Source of the DNA: Mucilaginibacter sp. MD40
GTDB taxonomy: Bacteria; Bacteroidota; Bacteroidia; Sphingobacteriales; Sphingobacteriaceae
DNA: 64,000 bases
Direction: 5' to 3'
Assembly: GCF_002288635.1 (NCBI RefSeq)
Contig: NZ_NRSW01000001.1
Location: 3,801,852 to 3,865,851 of the forward strand
How positions within the stretch are numbered: the stretch's first letter is position 1; each line of letters begins with the position of its first letter. Both the position numbers and the translations under genes were made by a program. Positions 50,103-59,160 of this stretch are shown piece by piece. The notes beneath the pieces were generated by a model that searched no databases, was not told the origin of the DNA, and worked only from the letters and a program-made list of their open reading frames with translations.

Positions 50103-50314
50103 GATCTGTCCTCCTTAGGCTGATCCTGGCCCTGTTGTGCTGATGAATGATAGTGTTTGCTATGCCTTCCCATCATCATAAAATGACAGCCAAACATTAA
50201 CACTATGAAAATGAGAAATGAATAATTACCTGTAATGCCAAATAATGGCAAAAGGAAAATGAGCAGCAGGGGCACTGTGCAACCGATGATCATCCAGAAT
50301 AAGTGCTTGTTCAT
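50099..50314 (-). CDS. DUF2933-like small membrane protein with His/Met-rich tail
   Basis: 71 residues: two hydrophobic helices and a GCHFMMMGRHSKHYHSS segment that could bind Cu. Small proteins of this type (DUF2933) accompany copper resistance genes. It is the first of three tightly spaced small membrane protein genes. A terminator for the upstream gene lies at 50371-50410. Confidence 0.7.
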   Translation of the reverse strand: MNKHLFWMIIGCTVPLLLIFLLPLFGITGNYSFLIFIVLMFGCHFMMMGRHSKHYHSSAQQGQDQPKEDRS

Positions 50315-50370
50315 AATTCAGTTTTTTATTTGCTCAAAAATGTTGTTACTTCAATATAATTCAGCCAGCG

Positions 50371-50410
50371 AAAACGCCCGGTAAGCACTCTTGCAGAAGA
50401 CTTACCGGGC
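50371..50410 (-). terminator. Intrinsic terminator after the repeat-containing secreted protein gene
   Basis: Perfect 10-bp arms GCCCGGTAAG (50376-50385) and CTTACCGGGC (50401-50410). On the minus strand the hairpin runs into GTTTT. It separates the gene at 50444 from the small membrane protein genes, so the latter must have their own promoter. Confidence 0.8.
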
Positions 50411-50443
50411 TAAACGAATGAGCATACCCCACGTAAATAGGGC

Positions 50444-50914
50444 TTATTTTGTCTTCGCTTTATCCGCTTTTTCTTTCTTTAGCTTAGCCTGTTCCAACCA
50501 GTAACAATGCGCCGCGCAGGCATGCAATTTATAGTTCTGGTGAACATAGCCCTGGCTATGACCTTTGGGGTCTAAAATTTCACAACGTTCTGCATCGGGG
50601 TTTTTTAGCTGAAGCACAACTTCTCCCTCGTTATTATAATAATCGCCGTTCTTTTTAGCCTTTCCCAGTTTGGTGCCGTCTGCACTGATCACATTCCCGT
50701 CTCTGTCGATGAAATATAATTTTTGTCCCTTATTGTTCCGGACGATATCATTCTTGTCAATATAGCCGAGTTTGGTACCGCCGTGATCATGTATCCCGCC
50801 CTTGGCATCGATCACCAATTTCCTGGTGCTGTCTTTTGAAGTTTGCCCCCAGGCATTAACAGCAACACCCGTGGTCATTGTTAATATCAATAATAGAAAA
50901 TACAGTTTTTTCAT
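50444..50914 (-). CDS. Secreted repeat protein with C-terminal His/Cys motif
   Basis: 156 residues, signal peptide about 1-23. The middle has short repeats of a Gly-x-Lys-Leu-Gly-x-Ile type (GGTKLGYIDKNDIVRNNKG, ADGTKLGKAKKNGDYYNNEG), suggesting small beta-hairpins of a beta-flower-like fold. The end carries HACAAHCYWLEQ, a likely metal ligand set, then a Lys-rich tail. No firm family. In the copper island it may be a periplasmic metal-binding protein. Confidence 0.7.
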   Translation of the reverse strand: MKKLYFLLLILTMTTGVAVNAWGQTSKDSTRKLVIDAKGGIHDHGGTKLGYIDKNDIVRNNKGQKLYFIDRDGNVISADGTKLGKAKKNGDYYNNEGEVVLQLKNPDAERCEILDPKGHSQGYVHQNYKLHACAAHCYWLEQAKLKKEKADKAKTK

Positions 50915-51113
50915 GATTTCATTTTTTTTACGTTGATATAGTTTTTAATTAGTGCAAATTAGCTCGATTTGTCTTTTATTTGCATGATTATCAGCAATTT
51001 AAAAAGTGATTAATATCATTTAATTCATAACCGACGTTTCAATACCTCGTGTTGTATATGTAAAACTGAAACATCGACAACCCTTATCAACCGGCTTTCA
51101 AAGAGCATATCTA

Positions 51114-52196
51114 TTATTCCATATCCGTAGGCAATCTATCAGGTATATCCAATCGTGCAACGCCGATGCGGTTATCCGCCATACCGTAATACACATCAAA
51201 GCGTTGCGGTTGTCCCAGGTCGTCCCGCCGGTCTATTCCTGTTGGGAATACTACGTTGGCGATCACCCCAACCTGTTCTTCAGGCAGATCCGGAGACAAT
51301 ACAGGGTTCGGCGACCTGTACAATATCCTTTCCGGATGTTCCTTATCCAGTATCATCAGCCCGGCAGCATACCGTAGCTCATGGGCATCATCTTTAGTGG
51401 GGCGCATATCGCTTACGCCATGATATAAGATGAGCCAGCCCAGAGGGGTTAACACCGGCGGTGTTCCCGCGCCAATTTTAAGGCTTTCCCAGGGTGCCGA
51501 TGGGATCGCCAGCGGCTGATTGGACTCAAACCTTGCTAAATGCCTGGGTTTAGCCGGGTCCATTTTGATATGGCAATAGGATATCCAGATGCATTCATGG
51601 TGATCCCCTATTCTGCGGTTAATAGATTTCAGCATCGTATCTTCAGGCCTCGTGCCGGGGAAAAGTGGTCTGTGAAGCATAGCCATGGAGAGGTGGTTAT
51701 GCTTGCTAAGCACCCCCATTGGAAAAATACAGGCGTCCTTGTTATCGATCCCATTAAACCGAATTTTTTTATACGGTAAAAATTTTGCCAGGCCTAAACG
51801 CTCCCAGCGGATCAGGTCTGTTGATTGGGCCAGCGCGATACGGGGACCATCTGCCGAAAGAGCGGTATAGGTCATCATATACCGCCCCAGTGTTTCGACA
51901 AAGGTTATGCGGGGATCCTCACAACCGCCGCCGCCAGGACGTTTTTCGTAATCCTCTTCCGGCTCCAGGGCAATGCCCAACCGGTCAACGCCGCAGGGGT
52001 CGCCCTTTTCGTCAAACTTTACTCGTGCTATCCCAATGCGGGAATAATTTCCCTTAGCCACCAGTCGGGGGAATAAATAAAGCGCTCCGTCAGGCCCGCG
52101 AACTGCTGCCGGATTGAGCACGCCCTCGATCTCCATATCATTACCCGGTTCGGGTACCATTATTGTGCCGAGGCGGTGTAATTTAAATGCGCTCAT
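51114..52196 (-). CDS. GH130-type mannosyl phosphorylase/glycosidase
   Basis: 360 residues, five-bladed propeller type. EIEGVLNPAAVRGPDGALYL and GGCEDPRITFVETLGRY give the conserved catalytic Asp region of GH130; later come SLKIGAGTPPVLTPLGWLIL and YRSPNPVLSPDLPEEQVG. Enzymes of this family phosphorolyse beta-mannosides. There is no signal peptide. It is 39 nt downstream of the methyltransferase gene, at the end of a copper-related operon, where its role is not obvious. Confidence 0.85.
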   Translation of the reverse strand: MSAFKLHRLGTIMVPEPGNDMEIEGVLNPAAVRGPDGALYLFPRLVAKGNYSRIGIARVKFDEKGDPCGVDRLGIALEPEEDYEKRPGGGGCEDPRITFVETLGRYMMTYTALSADGPRIALAQSTDLIRWERLGLAKFLPYKKIRFNGIDNKDACIFPMGVLSKHNHLSMAMLHRPLFPGTRPEDTMLKSINRRIGDHHECIWISYCHIKMDPAKPRHLARFESNQPLAIPSAPWESLKIGAGTPPVLTPLGWLILYHGVSDMRPTKDDAHELRYAAGLMILDKEHPERILYRSPNPVLSPDLPEEQVGVIANVVFPTGIDRRDDLGQPQRFDVYYGMADNRIGVARLDIPDRLPTDME

Positions 52197-52235
52197 GATG
52201 ATCCATTTGATGTTTAATCCCCCAATAGTTATTTT

Positions 52236-52913
52236 CTAACCCTTTTTATAAGCCATGATGATTTGTACCTCCCCAAAGAATGTCTTAAAATGCTCACTGA
52301 TCGTAATCTTGTTAAATCCTGCCTCATTAATTAACCCCGGAAGTAGCCCTTTGGCGTTAGCTTCCGTTGATTCAAACCCGTCAAGGGTCCTGATCATGTT
52401 AAATTTAAACCTTTGCCAGGCAGATGCTGAACGGCCAAAATCAGCTATGATCAGCTGCCCGCCGCTTTTTAAGATGCGATAGATTTCTTTTAGGATGACT
52501 GATTTTTGTGAACTATAAATATGATGAAATACGAGACAGGACACTACAATGTCAAAAGAAGCATCCTTAAATGGAAGTCTTTCCCCGTTATACCTGATCA
52601 GGTTAATATCGGCCATGGTGTTGCTCCTTCTCTCCTTAGCCCTGTTGAGAATGTCTATATCCACGTCAACACCCGAAATATTGGCTAAAGGATGGGCAGT
52701 TTTCAACATTATGGTAAGCGTCCCCGAACCGCAACCAAAGTCGAGAATGTCTGACGGCGTTGATACTTTTATTTCGCTGATCAAAGCCGTTTTGATGGTT
52801 TCCTCCGGCATCGTAACCTTTAGTAAACGATCATAAAACGGGGTTAACCAATTAAAGCTCAAGGCGGGAATAAATTTCGGTGCGGCTGGTGTATTGCTCA
52901 TCTTTTTATTCAT
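52236..52913 (-). CDS. Class I SAM-dependent methyltransferase
   Basis: 225 residues with the motif I region DILDFGCGSGTLTIML, VDVDIDILNRAKERR and the VSCLVFHHIYSSQKSV and LIIADFGRSA segments of the UbiE-like fold. Target unknown. The start codon overlaps the stop of the multicopper oxidase by 1 nt (TAATG), so translation is probably coupled; an in-frame ATG four codons later is also possible. A methyltransferase tied to copper oxidase expression is unusual. Confidence 0.9.
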   Translation of the reverse strand: MNKKMSNTPAAPKFIPALSFNWLTPFYDRLLKVTMPEETIKTALISEIKVSTPSDILDFGCGSGTLTIMLKTAHPLANISGVDVDIDILNRAKERRSNTMADINLIRYNGERLPFKDASFDIVVSCLVFHHIYSSQKSVILKEIYRILKSGGQLIIADFGRSASAWQRFKFNMIRTLDGFESTEANAKGLLPGLINEAGFNKITISEHFKTFFGEVQIIMAYKKG

Positions 52914-55525
52914 TAATAGGTGATTGTTAAACCCGCACCTGCTCCCATATCACTATCGTAATGCGTTGAAAAGGAGAAATACTTAGTAACAATATACCGC
53001 AGCCCGGCAGCATATTCCTTGTCGGTATTGATCATGATGTTAAAGCGAAGGCGTTGCATCAGGGGGATGTCTTCGCGGCCTAACTGAAAACGCAGTTTAC
53101 CGTTCGCGTCAATGCGCATATCAGCTACAAATAACATCGGCAGCGTATAGGCCAGGCCCGCAACCACTGTATGACGGTTTTCTTTGTTGCTGACCTGCCC
53201 GAAGAGGTTTTTGTAATCGCTGCCAAAAATATTCTTCTCATCAGGATTGAATTTTTTATAATGATAGTCAAAGCCCACGTAGGGGAACAGCCATTGGTTC
53301 CTGCCAATATATCGGCCGACCGTTGTTTCGCTTTCGTACCCCATCATGGCATCCGTACCCAGGTGCCACATGGTAGTTGCTTTCCAGCGGGTACTGCCCA
53401 GCATCAACTGCCCGTCTGTTCCATTGCTTTCCAAACCGATCTTTCCCATCAGGTGCGGCATCTGGTCGTCCCAGAATAAACGGCGCTGTGCAAACTCCGG
53501 ATCGGGAACATCCGGGTTGGGCAGGGAGTCACTGTAACTGAATATGCGGCCCATTCCGCTCATCATATGGTAAAGGATATGGCAGTGAAAGAACCAGTCG
53601 CCCCCCGGTTCGTTAGCCGCGAATTCAATGGTGTCCCTTTCCATGGGCATAATGTCGATCACATTTTTCATCGGGGCGTTCTCACCCTGCCCGTTCAGCA
53701 CGCGGAAGTCGTGCCCGTGCAAGTGCATCGGGTGCCGCATCATACTATTATTATATAGGATGATCCGCAGGTTCTCCCCTTTTTTGATCAGGATCTTATC
53801 CGACTCGGAAACGGTTTTGTTATCCAGCGTCCAAACGTAACGGTTCATATTGCCCGTCAGGTCGAACTTCAGCTCCTTCCACGGGCCGTTTGGTAATATT
53901 GTCTTGTTCGGGTCACGCAGCATGCTGTAATTAAGGGTGACCAGGTCTGCATTGTCCGTATCCATATTCATGCCTGACATACTTTTATCAGTCGGTTGTT
54001 GCACGGCCGGCATAGCTTGCTGTTCCTTTTTGGCGGGTTTTTCTTCACCGGTTATCTCCGGGTACATCACGGTATTCATATCCATGGTCTGGTTCTGCAT
54101 TTTCATGCCGTCCATTTCAACCATATTGCCATTCATGTCCATCATGTCGTTCATCATTTTCATCCCGGCGAAATACTTCAGCTTCGGCATCTTACCGGCA
54201 TAAACCTTATCACCCGTACCCAGCCAAAGTGATGCGGACCGGGTCCGGTCCTCAGGTGTCACCAGGAACTCATAACTCTTATCCTCGGGCAACGTCACCA
54301 CCACATCGTAAGTTTCCGAAACGGCCACAATGAGCCGGTCGACTTCGACGGGTACCACATCATTGCCATCCGTCGCGACCACGGTCATTTTACCGCCCGC
54401 ATACTTGAGCCAGAAATAGGAGGATGCGCCGGCGTTGGCGATTCGCAGTCTTACCTTATCACCCGCCTTAAATTGCGGTTGCTCAAGCTGGTTTTTCCCG
54501 TTGATCAGGAACTGATCATAGTAAACGTCGCTGACATCCATCGCATTCATTCGCTTCCATTCATTGCCTACCTTAGTTTTAAAATGACCGCTTTGGATGG
54601 CCTCCAGGTAACTTTGGGTTGTACCCTTTTTAATAGCGAACCAATCCGTGGCTGCATGCAGGCTGCGCTGTACCTCTTTGGGGTTCATATTGGTCCATTC
54701 ACTTAAAACGAGCGGAATGGTCGGGATATCCCATTCCTGCCGTTTGTTCATGATAAAAGCGCCGTACATACCGATTTGTTCCTGTAAGCCGGTATGGCTG
54801 TGATACCAGTGCGTACCATGCTGTTTGATCGGGAACCTGTAAAGATGAGTGGCGCCTGGCTTGATAGGCATTTGCGTCAGGTTCGGAACGCCGTCATAAC
54901 GGTTAGGCAGGAACAGCCCATGCCAGTGCAGGGAAGTCTCTTCTTTAAGTTTGTTGTGCACATAGATCTCCGCTGTATCGCCTTCGGTAAATGTTAGTGT
55001 GGGCATAGGGATACTACCATTGACCGCGATGGCCCTTTTCGGTTTTCCGCCGTAGGTCACCGTCGTGTCAGCAATATACAGATCGTAACGCACCGTACGC
55101 GGAGGAAATTTGGCTGCGACTGTTTTAATAGGTTCCAATTGGGCCTTCGCTGCCGGGCCTGCTGGCATACTACCCATATCATCCATTTTTCCGTCCTGTT
55201 TCGTGCTGTCCGTCACCGGCATCTTCATACCCTCCGGCATTTTCTTGATATTTGGCTGCTCTTTGACCATCTTCATGTCTCTTCCCATCACGGGCATGTT
55301 CCTGGTGGCCGCTTTTTCAGGAGCGGTCTTTGGCTTTTCTTTAACCAGCTTCATACCGCATTTAGGGCAATTCCCCGGTTTGGTAGCGTGTATCTCCGGG
55401 TGCATGGGGCAGGTATAAGTAATTGGCTGCTGTTTTTGCATACCGGCCATGGTTTGCATGTCGCTTTGCGCAAAGGCTATCTGTTTCAGGCAAAGTATCA
55501 ACACCGCAATTAGTATTTTTTTCAT
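52913..55525 (-). CDS. Multicopper oxidase with N-terminal metal-binding domain and C-terminal CopB-like barrel
   Basis: 870 residues, signal peptide about 1-19. Order: heavy-metal-binding domain (about 38-66; YTCPMHPEIHATKPGNCPKC), a Met-rich linker, three cupredoxin domains with copper ligands HWHGLFLP, THWYHSHTGLQ, MRHPMHLHGHDF and WFFHCHILYHMMSGMG, with a Met-rich patch in between (MMNDMMDMNGNMVEMDGMKM), then from about 690 a CopB-like outer-membrane-type region with alternating strands. PcoA/CopA and PcoB/CopB are normally separate proteins, so this is a fusion. It likely oxidises Cu(I) at the outer membrane. Confidence 0.92.
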   Translation of the reverse strand: MKKILIAVLILCLKQIAFAQSDMQTMAGMQKQQPITYTCPMHPEIHATKPGNCPKCGMKLVKEKPKTAPEKAATRNMPVMGRDMKMVKEQPNIKKMPEGMKMPVTDSTKQDGKMDDMGSMPAGPAAKAQLEPIKTVAAKFPPRTVRYDLYIADTTVTYGGKPKRAIAVNGSIPMPTLTFTEGDTAEIYVHNKLKEETSLHWHGLFLPNRYDGVPNLTQMPIKPGATHLYRFPIKQHGTHWYHSHTGLQEQIGMYGAFIMNKRQEWDIPTIPLVLSEWTNMNPKEVQRSLHAATDWFAIKKGTTQSYLEAIQSGHFKTKVGNEWKRMNAMDVSDVYYDQFLINGKNQLEQPQFKAGDKVRLRIANAGASSYFWLKYAGGKMTVVATDGNDVVPVEVDRLIVAVSETYDVVVTLPEDKSYEFLVTPEDRTRSASLWLGTGDKVYAGKMPKLKYFAGMKMMNDMMDMNGNMVEMDGMKMQNQTMDMNTVMYPEITGEEKPAKKEQQAMPAVQQPTDKSMSGMNMDTDNADLVTLNYSMLRDPNKTILPNGPWKELKFDLTGNMNRYVWTLDNKTVSESDKILIKKGENLRIILYNNSMMRHPMHLHGHDFRVLNGQGENAPMKNVIDIMPMERDTIEFAANEPGGDWFFHCHILYHMMSGMGRIFSYSDSLPNPDVPDPEFAQRRLFWDDQMPHLMGKIGLESNGTDGQLMLGSTRWKATTMWHLGTDAMMGYESETTVGRYIGRNQWLFPYVGFDYHYKKFNPDEKNIFGSDYKNLFGQVSNKENRHTVVAGLAYTLPMLFVADMRIDANGKLRFQLGREDIPLMQRLRFNIMINTDKEYAAGLRYIVTKYFSFSTHYDSDMGAGAGLTITY

Positions 55526-55535
55526 TTTTATTTTT

Positions 55536-55991
55536 CTACAGGCTATCCGACGTTTGTTTAACCCAGTTCATTAATTGTGTCTTTTCCGTTTGGGAAAGTA
55601 TCGTATTACGGTGCAGTAGTGTGTAGGAAGACAGCGGCATAGACCCTTCTTCCAGGCTTTGACCGATCGCACGCAGTTTGCTTCGTTGCTTTCGTGCCGT
55701 ATAGGTTCCGAAAGTATTGAAGTTCAGTTCGGCCTTACCATTCCTGACATGACGATCCATCATTAGCCTCACCGGCTGCAGGCGGGCATACCAGGGGTAA
55801 TCGGTTTGGTCGCTGTGGCAGTCATAACAGGATCTTTTCAGGATCACGCTCACATTCGCTGGGATCTTATACACCCGGTCGATCGCATTGACAGGCGTGT
55901 TACCCGCCTCATTATGGTCACGCGGGATGAACTGAAGGGCGATCAGCACCAATGCGACTATACCCAGAAAAGGTTTTAACAAGCGCTTCAT
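55536..55991 (-). CDS. Haem-binding domain protein (Haem_bd type)
   Basis: 151 residues with an N-terminal membrane or signal segment (about 8-22). The single c-type haem site is CYDCHSDQTDYPWYARLQPV, the hallmark of the Haem_bd family. It probably acts as an electron carrier in the periplasm, perhaps with the oxidase encoded 10 nt downstream. Confidence 0.9.
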   Translation of the reverse strand: MKRLLKPFLGIVALVLIALQFIPRDHNEAGNTPVNAIDRVYKIPANVSVILKRSCYDCHSDQTDYPWYARLQPVRLMMDRHVRNGKAELNFNTFGTYTARKQRSKLRAIGQSLEEGSMPLSSYTLLHRNTILSQTEKTQLMNWVKQTSDSL

Positions 55992-55994
55992 GCC

Positions 55995-56579
55995 TTATTT
56001 GATTTCTTCTTTAATAGAACCGCAGGTCGGCATTTGAGCACCCAGGTATGGGTTTTTGATCGCTTCGGTTTCGCTCAGCCAGTTAGCCCCTTTGTTATGG
56101 TTATACATCGGGCAATGATCAACGTATAAGGGTTGTCCGGCGCCAAGTAGTTTAACCAGGTCGACCATATCCTGGCTCAGCATCTCGAAATGCTCCCGCT
56201 GATGGGGTAAATTCCCGGCGCTTTTACCAATATGTTCAGCCATTTCTTTGGCATCACCTTCGATGTCAGCAAAAGATTTCTTTTGAGCTGCGTTCAAAGC
56301 GGTTTGATCAAATTTTTCGAAGCCTTGTGCAAGCGCTTTACCGGCCGTTGCCGCCTGGTTGCTGTTATCGGCGGCGAGCGCATTTTTTAGTTGCAGGTAA
56401 TTGTCCAAAAGACCTTTTACCGCTGTTGCAGAGGGGCCTTCAGCGGCCGGGTTTTTTGTCGCGGAAGCCGTCCCGGTGGAATCAGCAGACGTAGTGGTAG
56501 CAGATTTATTGGCATTATTGCAGGCCAGCACGGTTAACGTGGTTGCCACAAATGCAGCTATAATGATCAGATTTTTCAT
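55995..56579 (-). CDS. DUF3347 lipoprotein, copy 1
   Basis: The ATG at 56579 (MKNLIIIAAFVATTL) gives 194 residues with lipobox TVLAC. The DUF3347 domain has VKGLLDNYLQLKNALAADNS at its start and HCPMYNHNKGANWLS and NPYLGAQMPTCG at its end; the His/Cys/Met residues there resemble a copper site. Similar domains are found fused to CusB. It is 3 nt before the haem protein gene. Confidence 0.88.
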   Translation of the reverse strand: MKNLIIIAAFVATTLTVLACNNANKSATTTSADSTGTASATKNPAAEGPSATAVKGLLDNYLQLKNALAADNSNQAATAGKALAQGFEKFDQTALNAAQKKSFADIEGDAKEMAEHIGKSAGNLPHQREHFEMLSQDMVDLVKLLGAGQPLYVDHCPMYNHNKGANWLSETEAIKNPYLGAQMPTCGSIKEEIK

Positions 56580-56658
56580 AACGGAAAATTTAAGGCAAAG
56601 GGATAACCCTGCCAAACGAAGCCTGTTCGCTGGCAGGGTTGTTCATTTTTGTCGGAAA

Positions 56659-57159
56659 TTATTTATTCAGGGTTTCGCTCACCTTGCCGCAGGTCAGCAT
56701 CTGGCTGCCGTAATACGGGTTTTTGATCGGCGCTTCTGCTGATAACCAGTAACTCTTTTTCATCGGGCAGTAGTCATAATAAACAGCCTCGCCGGTCAGT
56801 TTGACCGCTTTGGCCAGTTTAAAGAAATTAGCGGATAAATCTCCAAAATGCTCCCTTTGGTGGGCGATATCCTTGCTTTCAGCGATATGCCTGGCATCGA
56901 ATGCCAGTTTCTCCTGCAATGGCATAAAAGCATTCATATCAGCCGCGGGCAATGATTTCATGTTCACGGCGCTCAGTAGTTTGCCGAATTCGGCAGCACT
57001 GGCCGCTGCATCCTGGTTGCTGGAAGCAACAAGCGCGTTCTTTAAGCTGTAATAAGAGGTCAGTAGTGGTGTCAACGGGGTAGCCTTACCATCCTGCGCG
57101 AAAATTTGTTGGGTAAATACGGTCACGATCAGCGTAACCATTAAAAATATTTTTTTCAT
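56659..57159 (-). CDS. DUF3347 secreted protein, copy 2
   Basis: 166 residues, signal peptide (about 1-21, IFAQD). It shares LLTSYYSLKNALVASSNQDA and the end block YYDYCPMKKSYWLSAEAPIK with NPYYGSQMLTCG. A paralogue of the gene 79 nt downstream, but soluble instead of lipid-anchored. Probably binds copper in the periplasm. Confidence 0.87.
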   Translation of the reverse strand: MKKIFLMVTLIVTVFTQQIFAQDGKATPLTPLLTSYYSLKNALVASSNQDAAASAAEFGKLLSAVNMKSLPAADMNAFMPLQEKLAFDARHIAESKDIAHQREHFGDLSANFFKLAKAVKLTGEAVYYDYCPMKKSYWLSAEAPIKNPYYGSQMLTCGKVSETLNK

Positions 57160-57235
57160 GATCTTTAAATTTGATTAAATAGTAATAGCGATAAAAGGGC
57201 ATAGAAATGCCATGATAGTTTTATACCTATTGTAA

Positions 57236-57646
57236 TCAGATCAGGAAACTCCGTATGGCGACCCGGATATCTTTGTCCGGCGGCCGCTTTTTCTCCCGCG
57301 TAACCTTCAGTTTGGCTACATAAAGATTGGTTGTTGAAATAAGAAAAAAATCAATGGGCTTGCTGAGGAAAGTAAACGAAGCAAGCGGTAAGAGATGATT
57401 GCCTGCCGGTACTTGTTTGGCCAGGGAAGTAAAGTTATTCACGGCACCCTGGCAGCAGGGTTCGTTTGGCGATTGTATGGCGCTGCGGGCTATTTGATCG
57501 TGAGTAACGGATCCGGTGGTGTGCCGATGTTCGTGATGCCCTGTCAGCTCGTGATCATCCTCATGCATCATATGCAAAGCGCAGCAGAACCCGGTGACCG
57601 TGTTCAGGAGGAATACAACCAGCAATATCAGCGCTTTACCTTTCAT
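57236..57646 (-). CDS. HYC_CC_PP-like His/Cys-rich secreted protein, copy 2
   Basis: 136 residues with a signal peptide (about 1-20). It has FCCALHMMHEDDHELTGHHE (metal-binding potential), a central NEPCCQGAV and a late KKRPPDKD then SFLI end, as in the other two copies. The ATG is only 7 nt after a TTTG promoter element, so the message may be leaderless. It heads the operon with the DUF3347, haem and oxidase genes. Confidence 0.7.
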   Translation of the reverse strand: MKGKALILLVVFLLNTVTGFCCALHMMHEDDHELTGHHEHRHTTGSVTHDQIARSAIQSPNEPCCQGAVNNFTSLAKQVPAGNHLLPLASFTFLSKPIDFFLISTTNLYVAKLKVTREKKRPPDKDIRVAIRSFLI

Positions 57647-57653
57647 TAGGATA

Positions 57654-57696
57654 CAAACTTAAAAATTAACGCGGCGGCAGATTTATATAATTCCGT
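57654..57696 (-). promoter_or_regulatory. Promoter with shared copper-gene architecture, copy 1
   Basis: On the minus strand, ACGGAAT (57696-57690) is followed 39 nt later (start to start) by TTTGTATCCTAA (57657-57646), within TAAGTTTG (57661-57654), a full -7 consensus match. The CopA promoter at 59161-59211 has the same two words at the same spacing, plus TnTAAAnnTG between them. Confidence 0.65.
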
Positions 57697-57725
57697 CATT
57701 TTTTTATATTTTGACGTGAAAGTTT

Positions 57726-58976
57726 TCAAATAGCCGTCCTTGCGATTTTCTGCATAATCGCATGGTCATCGCCAAATTTGCAAAGTGCATCACAATGCTG
57801 CCGCAAGTCTGAAAAGCAGATGTATTTCATTTCCATATTTCCCTGCCGGATCGATGGCCTGGTAAGCTGCATGATGACATCTTTCTCGCGCTGATCGGGA
57901 ACCACCAGGTAAAGTACTTCTTCCTTATTATTTAAGCTACAGCTCAGATCGGTTAACCGCAGGATGCCGGAATAGATACTGGTGCTTTTTTCTACTTCAA
58001 ACGCCGCGATCACTTTTGACGTGGCTTTTTGAAACCAGAGTACATCGATCAGCTTTACGGTATTCAGTACTTCCTTGTCTAAGTCCATCTGCGGAAAATC
58101 AGCCAGGGAAATAAAGCTGAACTTATTTCCGGCCCAGCCTTTGGAGCGGTCGTTAGATGCGGCGATCACGTCATAGCCGAGGGAATGCCCGATCTTTAGC
58201 AAATGATACTGCATTTCATTATGTAGCTGTTCATCCGCAGTTTCCGTACTTTTTTCCTTGTGGCGCTTTTCGATAAGTTTTTCCAGCCGGTTCCGCTCCG
58301 TCTCTGACAAGTATTCATCCTTACCTAAAAGCAACTTTTGGGTACCGATCTCGAAAAGCAGGCCCGCAAAAGCGCCGGTATCCAGGGAAAGTTCATTACA
58401 GTGCTTTCGGTTGGTGTCCATAATAACCTCCCTGATCTTCAGATATTCGCTCCAGCTGCCTAACTTTTTCTTATCCTTAAACAGGTAATTAAATCCATTG
58501 ATGATCGCGGTATTAAACGGCGGTATCCAGGTCGGGTGCAGAAAATACAGGATACTTGCCACGGCCGGGCCAAGGCCCTTTATTTTGAGTGCGTCCAGTT
58601 TTTCGATCTCTTTGATCACCTGTTCTTCATTTTTGGCATGGATACAGTTCTCCAGGAACTGCCCGAATGCGATCTTGTTCGCCTGGTTCTCATAAATGTC
58701 CGGAATCCTTAATTTGGGCTTCCAGTAAAACGGATGGGATGCGCCCTCAAATACCTGTTTTTGTTCTGTGATGCAGGAAAGCACGAATTCAAGCGACGTG
58801 CCTTTAAAGTCATTGCCGAAACGTTTGGTCTTGATATCATCGATTACCTGCAGTACCCCCCTGCGGATCGAACGAAAAGCTTTTAAACGTTCTTCATTGT
58901 TAATGAACCAGGTATTATATACCGATTCCTGGTCATTCTTGTATTGATCGATGATGGATTGTAAGTGTTCGCTCAT
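57726..58976 (-). CDS. HhH-type plus PD-(D/E)XK-like nuclease protein
   Basis: The ATG at 58976 (MSEHLQSIIDQYKN) gives 416 residues; the frame is open to 59027. The first half has an HhH-like hairpin (LKIKGLGPAVASILYFLHPT) of the kind seen in DNA glycosylases. The second half has a likely PD-(D/E)XK core: KLIDVLWFQKATSKVIAAFE and then VEKST, with later CKFGDDHAIMQKIA. Together they suggest a DNA-cutting or repair enzyme. No methylase or partner gene is near. It stands between the copper promoters, transcribed on its own on the minus strand. Confidence 0.6.
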   Translation of the reverse strand: MSEHLQSIIDQYKNDQESVYNTWFINNEERLKAFRSIRRGVLQVIDDIKTKRFGNDFKGTSLEFVLSCITEQKQVFEGASHPFYWKPKLRIPDIYENQANKIAFGQFLENCIHAKNEEQVIKEIEKLDALKIKGLGPAVASILYFLHPTWIPPFNTAIINGFNYLFKDKKKLGSWSEYLKIREVIMDTNRKHCNELSLDTGAFAGLLFEIGTQKLLLGKDEYLSETERNRLEKLIEKRHKEKSTETADEQLHNEMQYHLLKIGHSLGYDVIAASNDRSKGWAGNKFSFISLADFPQMDLDKEVLNTVKLIDVLWFQKATSKVIAAFEVEKSTSIYSGILRLTDLSCSLNNKEEVLYLVVPDQREKDVIMQLTRPSIRQGNMEMKYICFSDLRQHCDALCKFGDDHAIMQKIARTAI

Positions 58977-59160
58977 TGCGGATAAAATTAGGTGCCGGCG
59001 TAAAACGCGTGCCCCTAAATTAAGCAAGTTTAAATAGATAATAACAATGGGTCTGAAATAACCCTTGCTTTAAGATTCTCTTATCGCCAGGATCCTTACG
59101 GGTGATTTCTGCTGCCAGTTCCTGTTTCGGGACCACTTGGCGGTATTTTATAAAAGTTTA

